From UBA6522 sp965237785 (GTDB lineage Bacteria > Pseudomonadota > Gammaproteobacteria > Steroidobacterales > Rariloculaceae), in assembly GCA_965237785.1 (NCBI GenBank), contig OZ250159.1, positions 1,860,001 through 1,924,000 on the forward strand: 64,000 bases of DNA. Direction: 5' to 3'. The translations under genes were made by a program, and so were the position numbers. Under the pieces are notes generated by a model that ran no database searches, was not told the origin of the DNA, and worked only from the letters and a program-made list of their open reading frames with translations. Of the stretch, positions 44,727-52,393 are shown one piece after another. The first letter of the stretch is position 1; the number at the start of each line of letters is the position of its first letter.

Positions 44727-44958
44727 TCCGCACATTTGACTTTCCAATATCCTACAAGATGAGCGTAGTACAGGCGCGCGTTGCTGAACCGCGGTTGCAA
44801 CCACACCCGACGCATCGTTGATGCACTTCCTACCAGCGTCCGCCATCGCATGATTTCGAGGAAACGCCAGTAATTACAGGGCCTTACGTCTCATTCTGTC
44901 CCGCTCCGCCGCGCGGCTTCCTCGACGAAACGCCGCCGCGGCTGCTTCCTGCACTACC

Positions 44959-45210
44959 GTGCTGACCCGTGACGAGTTCTACTGCCCACACATCGTCGCC
45001 ATGGTCCGCCTGCTGATGCTGACCGGATGCCGCTTCGGCGAAATCGCCTCGCTCGAATGGGGCTGGATCAAGGGCAAGCGCATCCACCTGCCGGACTCGA
45101 AGTCCGGGCCGCGCACGGTCTGGCTGTCGAGCGCCGCGCGCGCGCACATCGCCGCGCTACCCGGTCCCCGCGACCCGGAGGCGCACCTGTTTCCACGGCA
45201 TGCCGGTTGA
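44959..45210 (+). mobile_element. Tyrosine recombinase (integrase) fragment
   Basis: The frame reads MVRLLMLTGCRFGEIASLEW, then GWIKGKRIHLPDSKSGPRTV and stops at HLFPRHAG. The TGCRxGEI box carries the first catalytic Arg of phage-type tyrosine integrases and the KSGPRTV-x-L strand the Lys. The C-terminal His/Arg/Tyr boxes and the N-terminal domain are missing. It is probably the remains of the integrase of an island or prophage. Confidence 0.8.
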
Positions 45211-45289
45211 CAGCTTCCGCTGTTGCCTACGTTATGCTGGCGGTTCGCCCACGTATTCATGAACCATGAATAGGACGAGTTCGATAAAG

Positions 45290-45994
45290 CTATGTTTCTC
45301 CCCATGCTTCCTTCAATTTGTTCAAAAACTGGGAACAACATTTCAACCGCTCGTTTCGGGAAAGGTGCTCTAAGTCCGTCGCGATTTTCTGTAACTCCGT
45401 CGGCAAGCCCTCGATCATCCCGGAATTCACGGCGTTGTAAATCCAGAGAACATGCCCCTCAGGTTCAAAGTCGTCGCTGGCAAGATTGAGATACGAGGCT
45501 TGTGCCTGCATCAACAAGAACAAGTTGTCTACCTCATCCGTAGAAATGTGGGCGCTCGCATCACGATCCGCATGTTTTAGGAAGTTCGAAACCTTATTTC
45601 TTTTTGCCCAGAATTCTTTCGCGATATCCGGAGAAACCGAAACTTTGATGTCTTCGTACCTTGAAGACGCCGTTATTGGCAGTTGTTCTGCTAATTTACG
45701 AATCCACTTCATCGTTTCGGCATCGTCGGCGAGGTAGCTCGGCAGCGTTCCTCGCCGATAGTCTCGAACTGCGTAAAAGACCATGGTTAAGTAATAATCA
45801 CCCACTTCGTCACGGCCTCGTTGCGACTTGAGATCGCAGATCACCCTATATGCGGCCGAAGCGACAGTATGGATCGCAAGTTCATCTTCCTCGGCAAAAA
45901 ACATGCGAATTGCGGCGCAAAGTTGGCGTCGTGCAGCCGCTAGTTTGGTTAGGTGAATTTCAGCCAGGAAAGCCGCGCCCACAGTTCCCTCCAT
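45290..45994 (-). CDS. Conserved hypothetical protein (HLTKL-x-AA-x-RQL type)
   Basis: 234 residues, helical, soluble. The start EIHLTKLAAARRQLCAAIRM then DELAIHTVASAAYRVICDL is a pattern I have seen in uncharacterised proteins from many bacteria, often in accessory regions. The middle carries EFWAKRNKVSNFLKHADRD. No catalytic motif is evident. GC content is somewhat below that of its neighbours. Confidence 0.65.
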   Translation of the reverse strand: MEGTVGAAFLAEIHLTKLAAARRQLCAAIRMFFAEEDELAIHTVASAAYRVICDLKSQRGRDEVGDYYLTMVFYAVRDYRRGTLPSYLADDAETMKWIRKLAEQLPITASSRYEDIKVSVSPDIAKEFWAKRNKVSNFLKHADRDASAHISTDEVDNLFLLMQAQASYLNLASDDFEPEGHVLWIYNAVNSGMIEGLPTELQKIATDLEHLSRNERLKCCSQFLNKLKEAWGET

Positions 45995-46190
45995 CGTATT
46001 CGGAAAGGCTGGATGCCCTCGGGACGCCGGTCACGATACCACGGCTTCCGGCCTGCCATACCAGAACGAAATCTCGCGTGTTCGTCACCAGCACCAGCCG
46101 GTAGCGGTCCCCGGTAGAGGCTGACCTGATCGCCCGCCGCCGTCAGCCAGGCATCGTCGTGCGCCGCCTTCACCTCGACCACGCCGCGCG
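45990..46190 (-). pseudogene. Type ISP-like restriction/methylase N-terminal fragment
   Basis: In one frame RGVVEVKAAHDDAWLTAAGD then QVS; in another DRYRLVLVTNTRDFVLVWQA. Together they match the nuclease-domain segment of type ISP restriction-modification enzymes (VEVK-x-x-x-DDAW-x-TA-x-x-QV-x-x-Y, YR-x-VLVTN-x-RDF-LV). One frameshift and loss of both ends make it a remnant. It directly abuts higA, whose last codons run into it. Confidence 0.5.
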
Positions 46191-46481
46191 CCGTTTTGCG
46201 GCGGCTCGGTCCCGGCGCGCCTGCGCAAGTTCGTAGCTCGCCTGCATCCGCATCCAGTGATCGGCGGTGCCCCAGCCGATATCCTCCAGCGCCAGCGCCA
46301 TGTTCGCGGACACGCCCGCCTTGCCGTTCAGCAGGCGCGACAGCGTTCCGCGCTCGCAGCCGAGACGCGCCGCCGTCTCGGTCACGTTCCAGTCCACCTC
46401 GTCCATGCTCTCGCGGATCAGTTCGCCCAGGTGCGGCGGGTTCAGCATCGGGCCGACGCGATCATTTGCAATGTCGTTCAT
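46170..46481 (-). CDS. higA: HigA-family antitoxin (XRE-type)
   Basis: 103 residues: PPHLGELIRESMDEVDWNVT then ETAARLGCERGTLSRLLNGK and GVSANMALALEDIGWGTADH, W-x-RMQ, exactly the HigA addiction-module pattern with a helix-turn-helix. The ATG at 46481 follows GGGAGCG; a TTG two codons earlier is also possible. The normal partner toxin higB is only a tail fragment just upstream, so this is an orphan antitoxin. Its last residues (RRAAWSR) are encoded by the adjoining restriction-enzyme debris. Confidence 0.85.
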   Translation of the reverse strand: MNDIANDRVGPMLNPPHLGELIRESMDEVDWNVTETAARLGCERGTLSRLLNGKAGVSANMALALEDIGWGTADHWMRMQASYELAQARRDRAAAKRRAAWSR

Positions 46482-46500
46482 GGTCAACGCTCCCTTCCGG

Positions 46501-46590
46501 TCAGTGATAGTCGATCAGGTCCACATCCACCGCCAAGACTCTGCGGAACGGTAACGTGTAAACCCGCACCGCCGACGGTGCGGGCCGAGT
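46501..46590 (-). pseudogene. HigB toxin C-terminal remnant
   Basis: Immediately upstream of higA a frame ends VYTLPFRRVLAVDVDLIDYH, which resembles the end of HigB/RelE-type toxins (late basic strand, then DV-x-(L/I)-x-DYH). The order toxin then antitoxin is the normal higBA order. Everything N-terminal to it has gone. Confidence 0.5.
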
Positions 46591-46624
46591 GAATGATCCC
46601 GCCTGATGCATGCATCCTCCTGCA

Positions 46625-46653
46625 TTGATTTGTTACCTCGTGCTTCCTATACT
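46625..46653 (+). promoter_or_regulatory. Probable sigma-70 promoter
   Basis: TTGATT (46625-46630) and TATACT (46648-46653) are spaced by exactly 17 bp. About 230 bp of gene-free, GC-rich, structured sequence follow before the next coding region, so the transcript would have a long leader or encode a small RNA. Confidence 0.5.
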
Positions 46654-46881
46654 GCCGCTCGGAAGCCGCGCGGCGGTTCGGGGACTGTATCCTCAAGTGC
46701 GCGGCGGGCGCTGCCGCTCAAGCGCCGCTCGGGCTAAACGCCGGTTGCATAACGGCTTTCTTCGCCCGGTCGCTTGAGGGAGCAGGAAGCGGATAGATGA
46801 CGCCCTTCGGCGGTTGGTTCTCACACCCGACCCATCGCTGGATTCGGTAAACTCCGGGCAAGAACCCACCCCAAATTCAAA

Positions 46882-48891
46882 ATGAGGCCACATTTGTCGT
46901 GCATCCAGCCCATGGCAGTCGGATGCTGTCGTCAGTCAGGGCTGGCACCCGACCGGCCAACTTGCCGCCGCGTCTCGGTCAAAGTCCCGCTGTTGTTGTG
47001 GTTCGCGCTCCTGGCTGCCGCGTGTGGGGGTGGCGGCGGGGACGGCGGAAACCCGCCCGTTGCGATGCCACTTCCCGAAGCCTTCACGCTGCTGGATACC
47101 ATCCCTGCCCGGAGCGCTATCGTCGACCCGGCCACAAGGGGCCTGAACATCGTTCATGTCGGCGTCCCCGACTGGCAGTTCACGTACTCGGGCGGTTGCG
47201 GGACGACCGGCGTCGCCGTGCGTCGTTCGTTGACCGATCTCAGCACCGGCGATGCGAACCACCTCATCGATCACAAACTCGCTTGCGGGCTAGCCGACGT
47301 CTCGACCTACCGTGTCACGGTGGACGCCACGGCTGATGACGGCCGCCGCTACCGGGGCGAGCTTGAGTTCTCCACCCGCCAGGGTGGAGGCGAGCCCCTG
47401 ACTGTGCTTGACCACGTGGTGCTGCCACGGAGCGAAGTCGACGAATTGTTCGTCCGCTACATCACCGATTCGCTGTTGAGCGACATCGAGTCGCCCATTC
47501 TTGCCGCCGTGGCGGCGCTGATCATCGGCCAGATCGCCGATCTGTCGTGGCGGGAGTTGACCGCCCGCGCGGCCTATGGCGTGGTTGCCCACAGCGTGTC
47601 CTACCCATCGCGGGACCCGGACGGAGAACCGTCCATCCTCACGGGCCTCGTCGCCATGCCGGATGTCGGCTCGGCCAGCGCCTCGGCCGGCGGCTTCGAC
47701 CGGAAGGACCGAGTCGTGATCCTGAGCCACGCCACCGGCTCGACGCCGAGCTCGCTCAGCTCCACGGGCGGCGGGCAAGTGCTGGCGAATCTGATCGCCG
47801 GCCGCGGCTACCTGGTGGTCTCCCCGGACAACTGGGGGCGTGGCGGTTCGGCCGGCAATGTCGCCAATGGCACCGACCAACCGGAGACCTATTTGATGGC
47901 GAACCGGGTCGCCAACAACACCCTCGACATGGTGGCTGCGGTCCTGGCCGGCGACGACTACCGGGCGTTCCACGACCCGGCCCGGGACACCGACGTGTCG
48001 ATCGTGGGTTATTCGCAGGGCGGGCATAGTGCCGTCGGCGTGTGGCTGGCCAACCAGGTTGGCGGCACCGGCGTGCACGTGAGCGAACTCTACAGCGGCG
48101 GTGCGCCGCACAACCTGTATCAGACCTTTCGCGGCTCGCTGCAACACCTGAACGGCAGCTGCGACGACAATCCCTGGTGCCGCTACGTACACTCCGATAC
48201 GATTCTGCGCTACCTGACGGATCGGATTCTGCCGCCCCTGGTAGAGTACGCGGACACCGGCCTGGCGCGTAGCGAAGTATTCGACGGCGACGGCCTTGCC
48301 GGCGACTTCATTGCCGGTGTGCTGGACGGCGACGCCCGGTACGACACGCTCAAGACGATTCTTCAACTCAACAGCTTCACGAACATCGTCGATCCGGCGG
48401 AGACGCTTGCGGCCCGCGATGCCCGGATTCACCTCTATCATTCGCCATTCGACCGCCTGGTGCCTCAGCAGAACACCCGGGATCTCGCCGACCTGCTGTC
48501 GCCCGGCTTCAATGTTGTGTTTCATGACAACGAGTGCGATTCGGGTCTGTACGAGGTGCTCTCTGCGACGGTCCGCGTGACCGGCGTCATGCACACGATT
48601 TGCGGTATCGAGACGCTCGACGAGGTACTCAAGGATTTCCGCGCAAGGGAAGCGGCAACCGGCGCCGCCTCACTCGTCACGGCCAACGAGGCATCCGCCT
48701 GGCCATCGCGCAGCCGCTGGCGCTTGCTGGCCGAAACCCGCGCCACAGAGGCCGCAAACGACCCGCAGGCACTCGCGGACTTCCGCGCCGGCAAGTCGCA
48801 GGAGGAACTGCAAACGCTGGCGGACCTGCTGCGCGAACCCGCGTCGGAAGAACTGAGCCGCCTGGCGGACTTGCTGTCGCGTGCCCGTTGA
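46882..48891 (+). CDS. Large secreted alpha/beta hydrolase lipoprotein
   Basis: 669 residues at most. A lipobox (LLLWFALLAAAC) lies at about residue 40, followed by a Gly-rich linker, so the true start may be a later codon such as the ATG at 46912. The N-terminal 130 residues look like a beta-sandwich. The hydrolase part contains VVILSHATGSTPSS, SPDNWGRGGSAGN and the nucleophile elbow IVGYSQGGHSAVGVW, with a late GVMHTICG for the His. The C-terminus is a helical tail (QALADFRAGKSQEELQTLAD) of unknown role. Overall it recalls secreted lipases and feruloyl-esterase-like enzymes. Confidence 0.8.
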   Translation: MRPHLSCIQPMAVGCCRQSGLAPDRPTCRRVSVKVPLLLWFALLAAACGGGGGDGGNPPVAMPLPEAFTLLDTIPARSAIVDPATRGLNIVHVGVPDWQFTYSGGCGTTGVAVRRSLTDLSTGDANHLIDHKLACGLADVSTYRVTVDATADDGRRYRGELEFSTRQGGGEPLTVLDHVVLPRSEVDELFVRYITDSLLSDIESPILAAVAALIIGQIADLSWRELTARAAYGVVAHSVSYPSRDPDGEPSILTGLVAMPDVGSASASAGGFDRKDRVVILSHATGSTPSSLSSTGGGQVLANLIAGRGYLVVSPDNWGRGGSAGNVANGTDQPETYLMANRVANNTLDMVAAVLAGDDYRAFHDPARDTDVSIVGYSQGGHSAVGVWLANQVGGTGVHVSELYSGGAPHNLYQTFRGSLQHLNGSCDDNPWCRYVHSDTILRYLTDRILPPLVEYADTGLARSEVFDGDGLAGDFIAGVLDGDARYDTLKTILQLNSFTNIVDPAETLAARDARIHLYHSPFDRLVPQQNTRDLADLLSPGFNVVFHDNECDSGLYEVLSATVRVTGVMHTICGIETLDEVLKDFRAREAATGAASLVTANEASAWPSRSRWRLLAETRATEAANDPQALADFRAGKSQEELQTLADLLREPASEELSRLADLLSRAR

Positions 48892-48969
48892 GAACAGCCG
48901 CTCCAATACGCCTGCCACAGGGCCTTTGAAAGTACTATCCTTTGACGCTGAAGAAACAGAATAGGCGCT

Positions 48970-49446
48970 TCACTCACCCGCGAGCGCCTGGCCCTGCAGA
49001 GAATCGGGCGGATACTCCGAGAGCTCGATGCGCACGCCCTGCGGGTCGAAGATGTTCGACAAAATCGCCTGCGTGCTGCCCCGGCGCGTCTCGGTCGGCT
49101 CAGCGCCGCGGCCTTCGTACATCGCTCGGACCGCTTCCATCCCTTCGACCTGAATCCCGAAGTGGCTGAGTCCGGGTGGATTGTTGTCGTTCGCCCGCGT
49201 CAGTTCGACGAAAGTGCTCTCGCTCACGCGCAGATATACGAGGCCAGGCTCACCTGCGTCATTCGTTACGCGGAACGCTTCCCCGTAACCCATCGTTTCG
49301 GTATAGAAGGCGATGGATTCCTCCATATCCGCGACCGCGACGCCGACATGATTGAGCTGAATGACACCCGAATTCATCTGAGCGATGGCCGTTTGAACCA
49401 GGATCGCGACGAGCGCTCCGCCGGAGAAGAAAGTTAAACCGCGCAT
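48970..49446 (-). CDS. Secreted single-domain VOC protein
   Basis: 158 residues with signal peptide (GGALVAILVQTAIAQ). The VOC domain has IQLNHVGVAVADMEESIAFY, TETMGYGEAFRV, FVELTRAN, LSHFGIQVEGMEAV and DPQGVRIELSEYP. Metal-type His and Glu positions are filled. It may be related to the double-domain VOC protein at 29068. It is divergent from the DUF6152 gene at 49594. Confidence 0.85.
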   Translation of the reverse strand: MRGLTFFSGGALVAILVQTAIAQMNSGVIQLNHVGVAVADMEESIAFYTETMGYGEAFRVTNDAGEPGLVYLRVSESTFVELTRANDNNPPGLSHFGIQVEGMEAVRAMYEGRGAEPTETRRGSTQAILSNIFDPQGVRIELSEYPPDSLQGQALAGE

Positions 49447-49593
49447 GGTTGTCTCCCGTTTGAATATCGATCTTCGAGTATGGAAAGTATAACGCCCATC
49501 CCCCGGGACGATGCGTCGCTGTGCGAAAAATGGGGGGATTACAGGGTCACACGAGAACGTGGGCGTCAGGGGCGTTATACTTCTTATGAGCTA

Positions 49594-50061
49594 ATGTATC
49601 GATTCATCGCAACTGCTGTAATCTTGCTTTGGCACATCACTGCCCTGGGCCACCACTCGGTCATTGGAGTCTACGATGACCAGCAACGTTTCACCGTTGA
49701 AGTGGAAGTGAAGAAATTCGAGTTGATCAGGCCTCATCCACTTATTTTTGTTCAAATCATTGATTTCCCGGACGGACAGGTAATTGACGATATGGAGATT
49801 GGGCAAACGTGGACACTTGAGATGGATAATTTGCGGGAACTCACCGATCTCGGTATCAATAGCCAAACATTCATCCAGGGCGACCGGATATTTGTAGCGG
49901 TAGATCCAGGTCGCGATTCATCCTATCGTGCGAACACCTTGTATTTGCGAGCTGCGGAACATCAAAGAAAAGGCTTTGTATATATCCATAATGTGAGGCA
50001 ATTATTTCCAATCAATACAGCGGAAGACAACTTGTCAAAGCACTTACACAGGGTTAACTAG
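49594..50061 (+). CDS. DUF6152 family secreted protein (AT-rich variant)
   Basis: 155 residues: signal (MYRFIATAVILLWHITALG), HHSVIGVYDDQQRFTVEVEV, then RPHPLIF where other members have W-x-NPH, and W-x-LEMDNLRELTDLGINSQT, GDRIFVAVDPGRDSSYR. The Trp and Asn of the usual NPH motif are replaced, and base composition is clearly lower in GC than its neighbours, so it may be acquired or fast evolving. The start at 49594 gives a proper signal peptide. Confidence 0.75.
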   Translation: MYRFIATAVILLWHITALGHHSVIGVYDDQQRFTVEVEVKKFELIRPHPLIFVQIIDFPDGQVIDDMEIGQTWTLEMDNLRELTDLGINSQTFIQGDRIFVAVDPGRDSSYRANTLYLRAAEHQRKGFVYIHNVRQLFPINTAEDNLSKHLHRVN

Positions 50062-50089
50062 TCGTTCAGCGCGCTGTTGACGATGAAGT

Positions 50090-50248
50090 TCAACGGATAT
50101 GAGGATTTCTCCGCACGACATTGACGACCTCCCCCTCCATCTCATCGATAATGCTCGTATCCCATTCCGCCATCGAATGGTGGGCCGGCGCCTGCAGCGA
50201 GAGAGCGATGCTCGCTACGGCCATAACCAAACCGGTAATCAGTCTCAT
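50090..50248 (-). pseudogene. DUF6152 N-terminal fragment coupled to upstream fusion gene
   Basis: 52 residues: MRLITGLVMAVASIALSLQA, then PAHHSMAEWDTSIIDEME and VVRRNPHIR before a TGA. Signal peptide, HHS and NPH are intact, then the gene ends. Its ATG overlaps the stop of the upstream fusion gene (TGATG), so it would still be translated. It looks like a normal DUF6152 gene truncated right after NPH. Confidence 0.7.
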
Positions 50249-51312
50249 CACTCAGCTTCATCCCAGACGGCGCATTCGAACGGCTCGATCTCCCGTCCCG
50301 GCCGCCAGGTGAAAGTCCCGGGACGGACAGGCGCGCCAATCAGATAGACCGGATCGACGGACGTCAGCTCATATGCCATGGAGTTACCGTCCGCCGCGAG
50401 CGTAAACCGTTCGATCTGAATAGCATCCGCGCTCTGCGGCACGCCGTTGCGATCGGAAATCGGCCAGTCGATGCGTGTCGTCGTAACTACCAACGTCTCG
50501 TCTTCCCATCTCCCGACGGAGTATCCGAGCGGCGTCGCCGGCTGCGTTTCAGGATCGACATCCGAATTCAACTGGATTGTGCGCGCCAGGTCATATTCCG
50601 CCACGCGAAGGAGGATCGTGCCGCCCTCGTCCACGAATTGAAACGCGCTCGGAACCATCATGCCGGTCGGCATACCGGGCGGGATGCAGTCCGGATTATC
50701 CATATAGATCAATGGGTCGTATTCCGCTTTCCCTGTCAGGGCAGCCGCCGTGAGGACGCTGTCGTCCGGAAAGCGTCCGAGGGAAGTCCGCTCTCGCCCC
50801 CAGACCCTGAAGATGCCGTTCGCATCGCGGGTAGCGGCCTCGACCTGGGCGCCGCTCGCCTGCGTCTGCTCCAGGTTCAATCGCTGATCCGAGAACCGAA
50901 GAGGATTGGGCCGGGCGGCATCCGCAAACTCGAGACCGTTGGGCAGTAACACGTTAAAGAGGCCCATATGGCGAGGCTTACGTCTCGATACCAGACCCGC
51001 TACCTTGACCTCGGAACCGATCGGTATGAGTTCCGGTGTGAATCCGGTGCGCAGCAGAATTCCGACGGGGTTCGTCTCCATCTCCCAGATCTCGCCGGCC
51101 TTCGGGCCATCGGTTACCCGGATCCGAAAACGAGCATGGGGATTTCGCCAGAAGACGCCGGTCACCTCGCCCTCAAGCTCGACCAATTCGCTGGTGTCGT
51201 ACAACGGCTCCGCGTGCGGCCCGTGATGCGCCAACACCGCTGCTGCCGCGCCTGCCAGCACGGCGAAGAGCACTACGCGGGGCACGCCAGCGTTACCTCG
51301 CGTAGAAGCCAT
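50248..51312 (-). CDS. DUF6152-W-module fusion protein
   Basis: About 354 residues. Signal (VVLFAVLAGAAAAVLA), HHGPHAEPLYDTSELVELEG, GVFWRNPHARFRI, W-x-METNP and GSEVKVAGLVSRRKPRHM. Then a linker with GIFRVWGRE, CIPPGMPTGMMVPSAF, ILLRVAEYDLARTIQL and the W-signature PLGYSVGRWEDETLVVTTTR, IERFTLAADGNSMAYELTS. Its start overlaps the end of the upstream fusion gene by 20 bp. The start was placed at MASTRGN for the signal peptide. Confidence 0.87.
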   Translation of the reverse strand: MASTRGNAGVPRVVLFAVLAGAAAAVLAHHGPHAEPLYDTSELVELEGEVTGVFWRNPHARFRIRVTDGPKAGEIWEMETNPVGILLRTGFTPELIPIGSEVKVAGLVSRRKPRHMGLFNVLLPNGLEFADAARPNPLRFSDQRLNLEQTQASGAQVEAATRDANGIFRVWGRERTSLGRFPDDSVLTAAALTGKAEYDPLIYMDNPDCIPPGMPTGMMVPSAFQFVDEGGTILLRVAEYDLARTIQLNSDVDPETQPATPLGYSVGRWEDETLVVTTTRIDWPISDRNGVPQSADAIQIERFTLAADGNSMAYELTSVDPVYLIGAPVRPGTFTWRPGREIEPFECAVWDEAE

Positions 51313-52366
51313 CTTCGCAGAACATGGCGAACGGCCGGATTCGAATCCCCGGAACGGCAGCCCACTGCGCATGACCCGTGACGGGCTGTGTGAAAGTCGC
51401 GGGGTCCGTCAGCGTAATGCGATAAGCGATCCCGTCCCCTGCTTCGTTCAGTTCGAACCGCTCGACGATCCGCGAGTCCTCGCTCTGAGGAGTTCCATCC
51501 TGATCGAACCAGCCGAAGGATATGCGGGAGGTCTCCACGACGAGCGTGCGCTCATTTTCCCAGTGACCGATCGAGACACCCATTCTGTTCGCCGGCTGCG
51601 CAGCCGGATCGATACCGCCGCCCATATGGATGAGACGCTCGTTGTCGTGCTCCTCGATCCTCAGGAGAATGTTGCCGTCGTCCTGCTGGACGAATTCGAC
51701 CGGATACGGATTGAACATCGTGCCCGGCATGCCCCGCGGCACGCAGTCCAATACCCAGTTATCCCGCGGATCCCACTGCGCCTTGATTTCCGCAGCCGCC
51801 GCGGTTAACGGCCGCTCGCCCCAGCCTCTGGGCCGGCCGATCCTCCAGGGCAGAAATATCCCCGCACCCTCAGGCACCGCGGTGACCTCGGTCCAGTCCG
51901 AATTCTCTCCGACGATGACGTCGCTGTAGATCGAACCGACGTTCGGCCCGAGGCTGCCCATGCCGCGAATCAGCAGCTCCCGGCCATCGTCCAGCAACAT
52001 CGTGTGCGCGATGATATTGTTCCTGCGTTGGCTCGAGGGCGATCCGGACACACGAATGGTGTCGCCGACCTCGATTGCGTCGCGCGGAACCTTGCGGCGA
52101 TCGAGATGTGCCAGCGAAGAACCGGCGACACCCCAGATATCCTCTTCGCCCCGGGCGTTGACCACCTTCATCGTGAAGCGAACATGCGGGTTTCGCCAGA
52201 CGACGCCGACGACCTCGCCTTCGAGTTCGACGATGACATTGGGGTCCCACTCCGTCAGCGAGTGATGAGCCGAGACAAGGTACGGCGATGCGCACAGCAA
52301 CATCCCAGTACCAAGAGTGACGAGCGGTCGAGCCTGCTTTCCTGAACCCCTCGGATGATCCGTCAT
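51293..52366 (-). CDS. DUF6152-W-module fusion protein
   Basis: 357 residues. Signal (VTLGTGMLLCASPYLVSA), HHSLTEWDPNVIVELEGEVV, GVVWRNPHVRFTM, W-x-VAGSSLAHLDRR, GDTIRVSGSPSSQRRN; then PWRIGRPRGWG, WDPRDNWVLDCVPRGMPG, RIEEHDNERLIHMGGG, MGVSIGHWENERTLVVETSR, VERFELNEAGDGIAYRITLT and DPATFTQPV. Follows the arylsulfotransferase gene after 27 bp and overlaps the next fusion gene, so it is one operon of at least four genes (52394-53959 through 50090). Confidence 0.87.
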   Translation of the reverse strand: MTDHPRGSGKQARPLVTLGTGMLLCASPYLVSAHHSLTEWDPNVIVELEGEVVGVVWRNPHVRFTMKVVNARGEEDIWGVAGSSLAHLDRRKVPRDAIEVGDTIRVSGSPSSQRRNNIIAHTMLLDDGRELLIRGMGSLGPNVGSIYSDVIVGENSDWTEVTAVPEGAGIFLPWRIGRPRGWGERPLTAAAAEIKAQWDPRDNWVLDCVPRGMPGTMFNPYPVEFVQQDDGNILLRIEEHDNERLIHMGGGIDPAAQPANRMGVSIGHWENERTLVVETSRISFGWFDQDGTPQSEDSRIVERFELNEAGDGIAYRITLTDPATFTQPVTGHAQWAAVPGIRIRPFAMFCEDGFYAR

Positions 52367-52393
52367 TTCTTCATCCCTCTATTTCAGATACGT

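Noticed and set aside
43611..44846. Open frame of 410 codons on the minus strand over the glycerophosphodiesterase
   Set aside because: The plus strand carries recognisable catalytic segments in two frames; the minus frame has none.
47290..48594. Open frame of 434 codons on the minus strand
   Set aside because: Antisense to the lipoprotein hydrolase with a lipobox and GYSQGG elbow.
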